From NCBI GenBank assembly GCA_047639675.1, contig JBLIOI010000005.1, forward strand, positions 20,313 through 84,312: a DNA stretch of 64,000 nucleotides. The letters are read 5' to 3'. Position 1 is the first letter of the stretch; every line of letters starts with the position of its first letter. Below are positions 8,265 to 17,098 of this stretch, piece by piece. The stretch comes from JABACD01 sp047639675. GTDB lineage: Bacteria > Planctomycetota > UBA1135 > GCA-002686595. The position numbers and the translations under genes were made by a program. The notes below the pieces were generated by a model. That model was not told the DNA's origin. It did no database searches and saw nothing but the letters and a program-made list of their open reading frames with translations.

Positions 8265-10132
8265 TGAAGTTTCTTGGCGCTATCCTCATGAGCCTTGGAG
8301 TGCTCGCGCCAAGAGCCCAAGAAACGGAACCAAGAGCGAGCGGCTGGAATGGCCTGCCGGCCTTCGTTTGGCGCGCAGAAAATCCCGGTAAGCCGCTTTC
8401 CGCAAAGCTCACGGAAGCCTTCGGCGGCGTGAACATCGAAGGTACCGCCGAAGATGATTGGGCCTGCAAGCAGGGTCTGGATTTCTATGTCGGCCACGCG
8501 CCTGGCCGTAATGCACTGCACATCGATACGGATCGAGATTGGTACAAAGCGCTCTGGGAATTGTATTGGGAAGAGCGCGATCCCGAAAAGCTCGTGCGCA
8601 TTCCATGCTTGAGCGAGGAAGCCACCACTTTTAAGCTCTTCAAACAACTGGACGCATCCTTCGGCGCACGCAGTGGCAACTATGGCCTAGCCGTTTCCCT
8701 CGGCGATGAAGTCAGCCTCACTCCCTATGGCGCTCCTCTTGACTTGTGCCAGTCTGCGTCCTGCGTCAAATCATTTGAGTTCTTCCTGAACCGTAGCGAG
8801 ACCTGGAGTTTTCTGGCCTCCACCGAGAGTTCCGGAGTCCCCTACCCGGACACGGACCAGACAAGGCTCGCTTGGATCGCAGGCGACCCTGTGCACGTCC
8901 CCGCTTGGCTTGCGCGACGCGCCTTTCATCACCAAGCCATGATCGACGTGCTTGCGAAGCTCGCCCAACGCAGCAGGAAGATTGAGCCCAAAGCCCCCAT
9001 TGCGCTGTTTGGACAAAGTGGACGTACCGCTTTCGGCGACATTGGCGTAGAAGATCTATTAACTCTTGCCGACGTCATCGAGGTCTACCGCATCCTCGAC
9101 TCCCGCGAGTTGCTCTACACGCTGCGAGGCGAGGACCAGCGCTCCTTGCTGACGCTCTTCCCTGAAGAGCAAGCACCCGCAGGGGCCACGTGGATCGCAT
9201 GGGAACACTGGATGCGTGGTGGTGACGCCTTCGTTCTGTGGTCCGATCGAGAGCTGGAGGCTGACGCCAACTACTTCAAGAGCATGCGCGAAACCCTGGC
9301 CTGTTTGCGCACCCTCAAGCAGCAATGGCCGGAATGGCGTCCACGCCCCGCGGGAGTTGCGGTACTACACGACCCAAACTCGCTGGCCCTCTCATGGCTG
9401 CGCGACGCATTGAACGATGGCCCGACATGGATGCGACGTTACGCCAGCTATCAGAATGAGCATGGGACCCGCGAAGTGTTACTTCAAGGCATCCTGCGCT
9501 TGTTGGAAGATTCCGGCTTCATGCCTGGCGCCGTGCTGCTTGATCACGTGGATGCAAACACGGTCAGCAGCTTCCCTATTCTGATCGCGAGTCAAGTACT
9601 CATCGTTAGCGACAAGCATCGTGCAGGGCTCAGCAGCTTCATCAAGGCAGGCGGCCAGCTGATCATCAATGGCGACTTTGACACTTTTGATGTGAACGGA
9701 GTAGCGAGAGAAACGGAGCCGCTTGTCGATCACGATGCTTTCCAGCTCGATGGCAAGCGCTACCTTTCTGAAAGATGGTCTGCGCGGGCACCGCAAGCGT
9801 ACGCCAACATCAAACGCGCGGAGCTCACAGAGTTGTGCCAGAGCGCACGAAGTAAAGGGCCATCTTGGACTGTGCACAGTGAAGACTTTGGCGGGCCTTG
9901 GCTTCGGTACATGCAACCAGGTACTGCCACAGATGAGTGGCTCTGCGTCGCTATCCCCAATGCTTCATTGGAGAGTGAAAGAGCTGATCTCCGAAAGCTA
10001 GAAGTCCGAGTGGATGGCTATGGCGAATATGAACTCAAATGGGTTCAGCCAAACTCTGCAGGAACCTCCAAGAGCAGAGTCGTGAGTTTGGGCGCAGGCG
10101 AGGCGATCGTGTTCAGCCTAAAAAAGCCTTAG
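8264..10132 (+). CDS. Secreted glycoside-hydrolase-like protein (GH42-like architecture)
   Basis: 622 residues from a GTG inside the preceding stop codon (TAGTG). A short hydrophobic N-terminus (MKFLGAILMSLGVLAPRAQ) looks like a weak signal peptide. The first 350 residues read as a TIM-barrel enzyme of the beta-galactosidase type (YGLAVSLGDEVSLTPYG, WLARRAFHHQAMIDVL, WIAWEHWMRGGDAFVLWS). Residues about 370-480 resemble the flavodoxin-like GH42 trimerisation domain (GVAVLHDPNSLALSWL, LLEDSGFMPGAVLLDH, LSSFIKAGGQLIINGDF). I cannot assign catalytic Glu residues with confidence. Coupling with the transporter suggests use of an exported substrate, but this is inference. Confidence 0.6.
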   Translation: MKFLGAILMSLGVLAPRAQETEPRASGWNGLPAFVWRAENPGKPLSAKLTEAFGGVNIEGTAEDDWACKQGLDFYVGHAPGRNALHIDTDRDWYKALWELYWEERDPEKLVRIPCLSEEATTFKLFKQLDASFGARSGNYGLAVSLGDEVSLTPYGAPLDLCQSASCVKSFEFFLNRSETWSFLASTESSGVPYPDTDQTRLAWIAGDPVHVPAWLARRAFHHQAMIDVLAKLAQRSRKIEPKAPIALFGQSGRTAFGDIGVEDLLTLADVIEVYRILDSRELLYTLRGEDQRSLLTLFPEEQAPAGATWIAWEHWMRGGDAFVLWSDRELEADANYFKSMRETLACLRTLKQQWPEWRPRPAGVAVLHDPNSLALSWLRDALNDGPTWMRRYASYQNEHGTREVLLQGILRLLEDSGFMPGAVLLDHVDANTVSSFPILIASQVLIVSDKHRAGLSSFIKAGGQLIINGDFDTFDVNGVARETEPLVDHDAFQLDGKRYLSERWSARAPQAYANIKRAELTELCQSARSKGPSWTVHSEDFGGPWLRYMQPGTATDEWLCVAIPNASLESERADLRKLEVRVDGYGEYELKWVQPNSAGTSKSRVVSLGAGEAIVFSLKKP

Positions 10133-10175
10133 ATCGAGAGTCGAGGGTGACCCCCTAGCCATATCGAGCCGCTTA

Positions 10176-10192
10176 AAGATTAGCCCAATCTT
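10176..10192. terminator. Weak hairpin between convergent genes
   Basis: aagatt / agccc / aatctt forms a 6-bp, AT-rich stem with a 5-base loop in the 70-base gap between the converging glycosidase-like and methyltransferase genes. A short T-run follows on the plus strand. Stability is low, so termination here is only a suggestion. Confidence 0.3.
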
Positions 10193-10202
10193 CTTGACGC
10201 CT

Positions 10203-11711
10203 CTACTTCAGCCCAAGCGCCCGCATGAAATTCGCCCAGCGATCCCGCAGCATGCCTTGCAGCAGCGCCTTCTGGTTACGTTCATTGGTCAACTCGCCGC
10301 GTAGCAAGTCGAGGGAACGCTGCTTCTCTCCGAGGGTCACGTTGAGCACGTGCATCGCCTGCACCAATCCCTCGCGTTCAAGCGCGGCCCGCACGCCATC
10401 GGCGGTTAGTTCCTCGACGACTTGCTCAAAGTGATCTCCTCGATTGCGAGCCTCCTCAGACCGACACTTCTCGTCCTTTAGAGCGATCTCTAAGTGAACA
10501 CCGCGTTCTTCTAGGCCCGCAGCGCGTCCTTCTAATTGCGCACAGCGTTCTTCTAAGTTCGCACAGCGTTCTTCTAGTTCCGCAGCGCGTCCTTCTAAGT
10601 TCGCAGCGTGTTCTACTAGGCGCGCAGCGTGTTCTTCTAAGTGCGTAGCGTGTTCTTCTAAGTGCGTAGCGCGTTCTTCGTGCGCGGTCACTTGGCCGCT
10701 CAACTCTTCGGCGCGGTCTTCGAGTAGCTCTTCGTTCGAGACCAGATCCATCGCTCGATTGCGGAGCTCTTGGATGACTTCACCCTGTTCGCGATTGTTG
10801 TCCTCGAGAATCAGGAGTGTGGTGCGATGACCCTCTAGATCTAAGTGCAGGTCCGTATTGACCTTCTCCAAACGCTCCCACTCGGGAATCACGACGTCAC
10901 GGGAAAGGTCGAAATCGCAGAGCTTGCGGATCAAGTCCGAGAAGGGTTCAAAACTCCCGGTGGGCGCGATTGGCTCTCCAAGAAGTTCTAGCTGTGACGG
11001 AATCGGCGTGCCGTCATACACCCCGACGACCGCGTGGCGGTAGACCGGTGCGGCATAGTCCGAAGCGTAGAGAACCTTGTTGTAGTAGGCGTAGTACTCG
11101 GCGGCCAGGGAACGCAATTGGGGATCGCGGTCCATGTAGAGCTCGAGACACATCAAACCCAGCCAGCGCGAGAGATTGGCGTGGCCGATACTTGCCACGC
11201 TTCCGCCCTTGCCTCCGAGGATTTTCTCACTCTGCTCGAGGAGCGGCAAGCCATTCGCTTTGTGCTCCGCCAAGTAGCGGTGCTTCAGCTCCATCTTGCC
11301 TTGCAGGAAGTCCTCCAACATGGACTCCGCCTGCGCAACGCCTTCCGTGGCGTAGGGACCGGCGACAACCACCCAACGTTTGGCAACGCGGCGACACTCC
11401 TTCAGGAAGTCCACGCGCAGGGGCGCTGGAACGTGCTCGAGGGTGTCGAAAGTCACTACAGCGTCGACGCTGTCCGTAGCGAACGGCAAACAACTGCCGT
11501 CGCCAAGCACGAGCTCATCGACTTCGGACTCTTCAACGTCAACAAGATGAACAGAGTCATCCGGCAAGAACTTGCGCAGGAGCGCAGTGCGCCCGCCAAC
11601 ATCAAGAATCACGAGCTTCTCATCGGGCTTGCGCAGCTTGCCAATGATGTCCGCGACCAAGCGGTAGCGCTGATATTGATCGAAGGGTAGAACGAGGGTC
11701 GGATCGCTCAA
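10203..11711 (-). CDS. SAM-dependent methyltransferase with long C-terminal heptad coiled coil (WbdD-like cap/ruler candidate)
   Basis: 502 residues. The start is set at TTG because it overlaps the wzt stop in a TTGA junction and has a GAGG about 10 bases upstream; earlier in-frame codons lie inside wzt. Residues 30-150 are a class I methyltransferase: VILDVGGRTALLRKF (SAM loop, motif I), DGSCLPFATDSVDAVVTFD and DTLEHVP. Residues about 290-480 are almost uninterrupted coiled coil, including near-perfect heptads such as HLEEHAT, NLEERCA and QLEGRAA at about 348-403. A methyltransferase plus coiled coil next to Wzm/Wzt matches WbdD, which methylates the O-antigen end and measures chain length. 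The WbdD kinase domain is not seen here. Confidence 0.75.
   Translation of the reverse strand: MSDPTLVLPFDQYQRYRLVADIIGKLRKPDEKLVILDVGGRTALLRKFLPDDSVHLVDVEESEVDELVLGDGSCLPFATDSVDAVVTFDTLEHVPAPLRVDFLKECRRVAKRWVVVAGPYATEGVAQAESMLEDFLQGKMELKHRYLAEHKANGLPLLEQSEKILGGKGGSVASIGHANLSRWLGLMCLELYMDRDPQLRSLAAEYYAYYNKVLYASDYAAPVYRHAVVGVYDGTPIPSQLELLGEPIAPTGSFEPFSDLIRKLCDFDLSRDVVIPEWERLEKVNTDLHLDLEGHRTTLLILEDNNREQGEVIQELRNRAMDLVSNEELLEDRAEELSGQVTAHEERATHLEEHATHLEEHAARLVEHAANLEGRAAELEERCANLEERCAQLEGRAAGLEERGVHLEIALKDEKCRSEEARNRGDHFEQVVEELTADGVRAALEREGLVQAMHVLNVTLGEKQRSLDLLRGELTNERNQKALLQGMLRDRWANFMRALGLK
10503..10670 (-). repeat. Eight tandem 21-bp units encoding coiled-coil heptads
   Basis: Eight consecutive 21-base units start at 10503, 10524, 10545, 10566, 10587, 10608, 10629 and 10650. 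On the plus strand each opens with g(c/t)gt(t/c)ct followed by a ctag/ctaa core. The units at 10629-10649 and 10650-10670 are identical base for base, indicating recent duplication. Being exactly seven codons long, unit gain or loss keeps the reading frame and the heptad register of the coiled coil. Confidence 0.95.
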
Positions 11712-12991
11712 GACGCGGAAACCTCGGAGTCGGTGTTCCCGTCCTTGCCATGATTCACGGTCCACTTCGTCGGCAAGTACAGCATTCCGTGTTGATGATT
11801 AAGAGGATCGAGCACCTCAAAGGTCAACGCGTGTTCTTGGTGATCGATTGCCGTGGGCGCCGCCTTGTTGTGATCGTAGAGGAAGGTGGTGATGTAGTAC
11901 TGCCCTTGTAGGAGCGGCAGGGTCTCGAACTCCATCAAGACCTCTCCGCTTTCACCGGGCTTCATCACATCAATATCGATCGGAGTGTCGCGCCAGTGAT
12001 GATTGGAACCGTTGATGTAACTTCCGTCGGAACGGTAGATGCCGATGCCGAAGACGGGCTTCTTCACTTCCTCATTGCAGGTGAACTCCATGCGCAACTT
12101 GAAGGGTCGGCCCGTGTGGAAGACGTGGCCCTCTTCGCCCTTGTGATCGATCATCGAGACGCGGTGAATCTCCACTTCACCACTGCCCCAGCGCGGATAC
12201 TCACTGGTTCCGCGATTGACCGTCGAGAGGCGCTCGTTGCCGCGGGCGTGGGCGCGCTTCAAGTATTCATCAGCCACCTTCTCGGCGCTGCCCTGTTCGA
12301 CGATTTCGCCTTGATCCATCATCACGACTCGCTGACACATGCTCTTGACAGAACCCATGTCATGCGAGACAAAGATGATGGTCTTGCCCTGTTCGCGGAA
12401 ATCGTTGAGGCGGTTGGTGCACTTGCCCTTGAAGTGCTCGTCGCCTACGGACAAGGCTTCGTCGATGATGAAGATGTCCGGATCGACGCTGGCCGCGACG
12501 GAGAACCCAAGGCGTACGTACATGCCCGAACTGTAGGTCTTGACCGGGCGCTCAATGAAGTCGCCGAGCTCGGAGAAGGCGATGATCGATTCCAAGCGCT
12601 CGTCGATTTCCTCCGTGGGCATGCCGAGGATCGAACAGTTGAGGTAGATGTTCTCGCGACCGCTGAACTCAGGGTGAAAGCCAGCTCCTAACTCGAGTAG
12701 AGATGCAACACGCCCTTGCACCTGCACGCTACCGGTTGTGGGCTTGGAGATGCCAGTGAGGAGCTTGAGCAAGGTACTCTTGCCAGCGCCATTCTGACCG
12801 ATGATACCGACGGTACTGCCGTGGGGAATGTCCAGATAGACGTTCTTCACGGCCCAGAATTCAGAGTAGCGCTTCTTGCCAGGCAAGATCATGTCCCACA
12901 GCCGGTGAATTGGCTTTTGGTACATCTGGTAGGCCTTGCCGAGATTCTCGGCAAAGATGGCGCTGTCAGTATTGGGTTCTTTGGAGCTCAT
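11708..12991 (-). CDS. wzt: ABC transporter ATP-binding protein Wzt with C-terminal glycan-binding domain
   Basis: 427 residues from the internal ATG (MSSKEPNTDSAIFAENLGKAY); a longer frame reaching 13084 would run into wzm and is rejected. Walker A GIIGQNGAGKST (about 63-73), signature YSSGMYVRLG, Walker B PDIFIIDEALS and the switch VSHD are intact. Residues about 270-420 form the beta-sandwich of Wzt C-terminal domains (FHTGRPFKLRMEFTC, VFGIGIYRSDGSYINGSNHH, LLQGQYYITTFLYD), which recognises the capped O-polysaccharide end before export. It lies 10 bases after wzm, and its stop overlaps the methyltransferase start. A cap-dependent O-antigen ABC exporter is the expected role. Confidence 0.93.
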   Translation of the reverse strand: MSSKEPNTDSAIFAENLGKAYQMYQKPIHRLWDMILPGKKRYSEFWAVKNVYLDIPHGSTVGIIGQNGAGKSTLLKLLTGISKPTTGSVQVQGRVASLLELGAGFHPEFSGRENIYLNCSILGMPTEEIDERLESIIAFSELGDFIERPVKTYSSGMYVRLGFSVAASVDPDIFIIDEALSVGDEHFKGKCTNRLNDFREQGKTIIFVSHDMGSVKSMCQRVVMMDQGEIVEQGSAEKVADEYLKRAHARGNERLSTVNRGTSEYPRWGSGEVEIHRVSMIDHKGEEGHVFHTGRPFKLRMEFTCNEEVKKPVFGIGIYRSDGSYINGSNHHWRDTPIDIDVMKPGESGEVLMEFETLPLLQGQYYITTFLYDHNKAAPTAIDHQEHALTFEVLDPLNHQHGMLYLPTKWTVNHGKDGNTDSEVSAS

Positions 12992-13001
12992 CGAATTCCC
13001 G

Positions 13002-14048
13002 CTAGAGAAGGTCGGGAAAACTATCCCGTTGGGAGTTGAAGAACGTTGCGCCCAATACAAACACCACAACGGCAACACCAGCAAAGGTTCCCAACAAGGC
13101 CGGATCAGGCCACGAGTTGTTGAGCAAGACGTTTCGATAGCACTCGATTAGCCAATACATCGGGTTGTATTCGAGCACGAAGTCATATTTGCCACCGTGC
13201 TTGGCCGCAGTGATCATCGTGGGTGGATAGAAGATCGGCGTTGAGAACATCCAAACGATGATGAAGACTCCAACCAGGTGGAAGGTGTCACGCAGGATCA
13301 GATTGAATGCCGAAAGGAACAGTCCCAAACCGACCGTGAACACGGCCTGCAAAAGCATCAGGAGAGGCAACGCGATGAGGGTAAATCCGAGCGCAAGCGG
13401 TTTCGCTTCTGGCACTTCTTCAGGAGGTCCGTCTGCAATTCGCAAGATGCGCATAGCACTGCCATCATTGGGGCAGAGAAGTACGTGCTCAAAGTCGCAA
13501 TGATTGCACGCAGCGGTTCGGGTGTCCTTAGGGAGTTCGACTCCGCCTGGTAGCTCGTGCGCTTCTTGAACGTTCGACGCAACGACGGCGACTTCCTCGG
13601 GACCCTCCGAGACTTCGGCGGGTGTGTGGATGTATCCGAAGTAGAAGACCCCGATCAAAACCACCGGCAACCCGATGGCCATGTTAATGATCGATGAGAT
13701 AGCTAGATAGACTGGCAGGACCCCCGCTGGAAAGACAACCTTCTGAATCAAGTTAGCATTCTCGACCAGACAATTGGTTGCTCGAGAAAGCGTCTCGGCA
13801 AAGGCACCCCAAACCAAGATTCCCGCCAGCATCCAGATCGCAACGTTCGCGACGCCAGCTTTGTCATCGAATCGCGTGCTCAGGATGACTCGAAATACGA
13901 AGGTGTAGACAACCAAGTTCAGCAGCGGATAAATCACCGACCAGAAGAACCCCATCGACGATCCCACGTAGCGCGCTTTCAAGTCGCGCCCCACCAGCTC
14001 TTTGATCAAGCGCCGGCTCTTATACAGACTGCGTACGAATTCAATCAC
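13002..14048 (-). CDS. wzm: ABC-2 type O-antigen export permease Wzm with an unusual Cys-bearing loop
   Basis: 348 residues, longer than the roughly 260-270 usual for Wzm. It begins with the family's interfacial segment (YKSRRLIKELVGRDLKARYV) and has membrane segments at about 33-56, 65-88, 104-140, 217-250, 255-280 and 320-342. The extra length is an insertion at about residues 141-216, between the third and fourth membrane spans, predicted extracytoplasmic. It is acidic and contains C181, C184 and C192 in TAACNHCDFEHVLLCPNDG, reminiscent of a zinc ribbon. It is first of the wzm-wzt-methyltransferase unit and follows arginase by 4 bases, so the transcript may start further upstream. Confidence 0.9.
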   Translation of the reverse strand: MIEFVRSLYKSRRLIKELVGRDLKARYVGSSMGFFWSVIYPLLNLVVYTFVFRVILSTRFDDKAGVANVAIWMLAGILVWGAFAETLSRATNCLVENANLIQKVVFPAGVLPVYLAISSIINMAIGLPVVLIGVFYFGYIHTPAEVSEGPEEVAVVASNVQEAHELPGGVELPKDTRTAACNHCDFEHVLLCPNDGSAMRILRIADGPPEEVPEAKPLALGFTLIALPLLMLLQAVFTVGLGLFLSAFNLILRDTFHLVGVFIIVWMFSTPIFYPPTMITAAKHGGKYDFVLEYNPMYWLIECYRNVLLNNSWPDPALLGTFAGVAVVVFVLGATFFNSQRDSFPDLL

Positions 14049-14052
14049 GGCG

Positions 14053-14967
14053 TTAGAGGACGAGCTTGCCCATAGCGGACTGAATCAAGCCCACGGCAAC
14101 CTGCGCGGTCTTGTTGTGAATGTCGAGGATAGGATTGATCTCGGTGACCTCTAGGCTGACAAGCTTACCCGTCTCAGCAACCATTTCCATGAAGAGGTGA
14201 CACTCACGAAAATTGAGTCCTCCGGGAACCGGCGTGCCAACTCCAGGCGCGACGCTCGGGTCGCTGCCATCCATGTCGAAGGACACGTGAAAGCCAACCG
14301 TGTCAGCAGTCACGATTTCAAGCGTTTCAAGCATGACGTCATGCATGCCGCGCTTGTCGATCTCTCGCATGGTGAAGACGCGCAGGCCCGTCTCCTTGAC
14401 AATATTGCGCTCATTGCGGTCAAGAGATCGCACACCGATGGCAACAGTGTGGGATAAATCAACCATCGGAAAGGTCTCGCCCAAACGCGTCAATTCATCA
14501 AGTCCATAGCCCAAGCAAGACGCTAAAGGCATGCCGTGGATGTTACCCGAGGGACTGCTATCCGGTGTGTTCATGTCGCCATGAGCATCGAACCAGATCA
14601 GCCCGACTCGTTCATTCCTGCGTGCAAAGTGCGTGCTAACACCTGCGATCGTGCCGCAAGCGATCGAGTGATCGCCGCCGACGACTAAGGGAAACTCGCC
14701 ACGCCCCAAGCTCTCCAAAACACGGTCGCGCAAGCCTCGGCAAGCAGCCGCGATCTCATCGAGAAAGCGCGCCTGCACATTACTTGGCGTGAGCGACTCA
14801 GGTTGGTCGACCGGAATGTTTCCGAGATCCTTGAATCCCATTCCTAGATTACGCATCGCCTTCTCAATCCCGGCGATACGCAAGGCACTGGGTCCCATGT
14901 CTACACCTCGACGTCCCCCTCCGAGGTCCATCGGCACGCCAATAAGGCCTACAACTCTGTCGTCCAT
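14053..14967 (-). CDS. rocF: Arginase
   Basis: 304 residues, normal length for bacterial arginase; ATG preceded by GAGGGAAAT, a clear ribosome-binding site. Manganese ligands are present: H100 in VVGGDHSI, D127/H129/D131 in WFDAHGDMN, and D231/D233 in SFDMDGSDPSVAPGVG. The last stretch, with GTPVPGGLNFRE, favours arginase over agmatinase. It hydrolyses L-arginine to ornithine and urea in the cytoplasm. It lies 4 bases upstream of wzm on the same strand, an odd partner for an O-antigen exporter; co-transcription is likely from spacing but a functional link is not evident. Confidence 0.92.
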   Translation of the reverse strand: MDDRVVGLIGVPMDLGGGRRGVDMGPSALRIAGIEKAMRNLGMGFKDLGNIPVDQPESLTPSNVQARFLDEIAAACRGLRDRVLESLGRGEFPLVVGGDHSIACGTIAGVSTHFARRNERVGLIWFDAHGDMNTPDSSPSGNIHGMPLASCLGYGLDELTRLGETFPMVDLSHTVAIGVRSLDRNERNIVKETGLRVFTMREIDKRGMHDVMLETLEIVTADTVGFHVSFDMDGSDPSVAPGVGTPVPGGLNFRECHLFMEMVAETGKLVSLEVTEINPILDIHNKTAQVAVGLIQSAMGKLVL

Positions 14968-15034
14968 ATTTCCCTCTTCATCGAGCTACGACTCATCATG
15001 AATCGCAGTATCCCAAGTTTTAGTTCGGCCATTT

Positions 15035-16921
15035 TCAATGTGTTCTCTTCCCCAGGGCGCCCAATAGCGCTCCTTGAAGAACGGGGCTGTTCGGCAATAG
15101 TCCCTCGCGCCCCATCATGTGATTCACTTCCTGCACGCCACCCCATTCTCCAAGGGCGAAACCGACCCGACGAAAATCTTCAACACGGACATTGAGCGGT
15201 GCCAGGGTTATCTCTTCACGCAGAGCATAGAGTCCGTGCATACGAACAATCACAAGTCCTGCCAGCACACTAAGATCAAAGGATCCCTTCCAGAGCGCTG
15301 GGCGTAAGAAACGCAAAGCCATATCGTCCTGAGCAGCGATTATGGCTCGCCCTAAGGCAATGTTCAGTAGCAGGTCGTCTTCAGCAGGGAAATAACGCAG
15401 AAATAGATCGATGTGCGCCGCAGCATCTCGCCCAACCAAGGCTCGCACGCAACGTGCACCTCGTCCGCCGGGAGGAAATCCTTCGCGCAAGACGCTCGCT
15501 AATGCATCTCGCCCTTCTGAGACGTCGTTCTCCGTTAAGGCCAACGCAACACTAAGATAATCGTCGCTACTTGCATCCAGCTTGGGAAGCAAACCTTCCA
15601 GATGCGAGCGCACCAGCGGAGCACTAGCTTGCCGCACGGCCGCTTCCACGGTAACAGCAAAGTCTGCATGGAGCTGATCACCGAGGATCAGTTGAAAATT
15701 GGAATGAGCGTCGATGTCGCCCAATCGCGATTGGGCCACCATCAACGAGGCACGCACGCTCGGCTCATCATCCATCGCAAACTCACGCATGAAGCTCAAA
15801 GAGCGCGAGTCTGCGGCAATTGCCCAAGCTTCGCAGGCCAGAATGCGGTCCTGCGTATTCATGCCACCCCAATCCTCTTCGAGTCCGATCAACGGCTCCG
15901 GCAAACCAGCACGCGCCAATAGCTTGAGCGCGTAAACCTGCACCGCGGGAACCTCGATGGCCAAGCTGAGGAGGGATAAGGAATCACTCTCGCCCTCGGA
16001 CTCATCAATTTGCCAAAGCATCATCCGCCAAGAACGATTGCCTCGCGGCTTCCACAATCCAGACTCAATCAATGCTGCCAGCTCATCGGGCATTGCGATT
16101 GTTGAAGCGCGCAATTCGACGTCACGGTCCACTTCGATCAACCTGGCCAGGATGTGATCCTTGACGCCCAAGTCCGTTCTTTCGGCAACGGCTCCAAGCA
16201 CGACCGCATCCAGGAACCGGGGTGTCGCAATCAACTCGCGCAACATTCGCGTATTCCACGACTCACCATCGATGAGCCCATAGCGGCGTGCTGCGTTCCA
16301 ACGCATATCCAAAAGGAATTCAGCCGCGTCTGTTCGGTTAGATCCAGTCGGATCCACGCTGAAGACCAACAAGTCGCTAGCCAAGTGACCATCGATCCCT
16401 CCGCTCGCCGCGATCCCCTCGACGATCTTGCGTGCAGCCTTTTGCTTGGTCAGCAGGAGCCCCAACATCGCGCAAGCGCGCACGCTCTCGTCGGAATCCT
16501 TTAAGTAATCTCCCAAGAGCCACTGCGTCGACTCGCCGAAACATCCAAGCGCGAGCATCGCAGCGCGGCGCTGCATGGCGGTTCCATCCATGGCGAAAGC
16601 CTCAACCAGAGGGCGCTCGCTCATCACAAGTGGCCTAGTCGATCCGATCGCGATCATCGCCGCCGCGATCTGCTCTAAGCTCAGCAGTTTGGCATCGATA
16701 TCCTTACTCGCGTCAGACCCCGAACGCCGTGTGAATGTGACGCGCTGGTCACGTTTCAGCTTTTCCGCCCACCCGATCTGGGCCGCAGGCTGCTCCACGA
16801 CCCCGGGCTCTTGAATGGAGAGCCTTGGAGCTGCGGACAGCACAGCACAGACAACAGCAACGGCCATTGCCACTAGGGAACAACGATAAGATAGGGACAT
16901 GTGAAGAGTGGGGAGGCGCAT
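15035..16921 (-). CDS. Exported HEAT-like repeat protein of unknown function
   Basis: 628 residues. A signal peptide or N-terminal membrane segment covers about residues 10-34 (SLVAMAVAVVCAVLSAAP); an alternative ATG seven codons in (16900) would serve equally well. The remainder is alpha-helical with repeated HEAT/Armadillo-like pairs such as RRAAMLALGCFGESTQWLL, VRACAMLGLLLTKQ and VRASLMVAQSRLGDIDAH. No catalytic motif or metal site is visible. Probably a periplasmic scaffold. It sits between arginase and a phosphohexomutase and is preceded by a palindrome that could be an operator. Confidence 0.65.
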   Translation of the reverse strand: MRLPTLHMSLSYRCSLVAMAVAVVCAVLSAAPRLSIQEPGVVEQPAAQIGWAEKLKRDQRVTFTRRSGSDASKDIDAKLLSLEQIAAAMIAIGSTRPLVMSERPLVEAFAMDGTAMQRRAAMLALGCFGESTQWLLGDYLKDSDESVRACAMLGLLLTKQKAARKIVEGIAASGGIDGHLASDLLVFSVDPTGSNRTDAAEFLLDMRWNAARRYGLIDGESWNTRMLRELIATPRFLDAVVLGAVAERTDLGVKDHILARLIEVDRDVELRASTIAMPDELAALIESGLWKPRGNRSWRMMLWQIDESEGESDSLSLLSLAIEVPAVQVYALKLLARAGLPEPLIGLEEDWGGMNTQDRILACEAWAIAADSRSLSFMREFAMDDEPSVRASLMVAQSRLGDIDAHSNFQLILGDQLHADFAVTVEAAVRQASAPLVRSHLEGLLPKLDASSDDYLSVALALTENDVSEGRDALASVLREGFPPGGRGARCVRALVGRDAAAHIDLFLRYFPAEDDLLLNIALGRAIIAAQDDMALRFLRPALWKGSFDLSVLAGLVIVRMHGLYALREEITLAPLNVRVEDFRRVGFALGEWGGVQEVNHMMGREGLLPNSPVLQGALLGALGKRTH

Positions 16922-17000
16922 CTCTATCGGCGCAAAGTACCGCCGAGCTGGACGCTAGGCAGGGTCTCCGTCCGCTGAAGAGGATAGGACTCGGAGGCGA

Positions 17001-17017
17001 CTGTCTCTAGAGAACAG
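17001..17017. promoter_or_regulatory. Palindrome upstream of the HEAT-repeat gene
   Basis: The 10-base perfect palindrome tctctagaga, flanked by ctgt and acag so that the dyad nearly extends to 17 bases, lies about 80 bases before the proposed ATG of the HEAT gene. The position suits an operator for a dimeric regulator. A second hairpin (aaccc-tcg-gggtt, 17032-17044) lies further upstream and may be the trailing stem of the mutase transcript. Confidence 0.3.
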
Positions 17018-17098
17018 TTGTGGGAGCCTTCAACCCTCGGGGTTCTCCTACGTGACGAACCATTTCTGGGCCAAAAAGCACATTCAGAGGCTCTCAGC

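Noticed and set aside
10503..10670. CRISPR-like tandem repeats
   Set aside because: Units are contiguous without spacers, in frame, and encode coiled-coil heptads.
11034..11690. Plus-strand open frame across the methyltransferase
   Set aside because: The minus-strand frame carries a clear SAM-binding domain; the plus frame has none.
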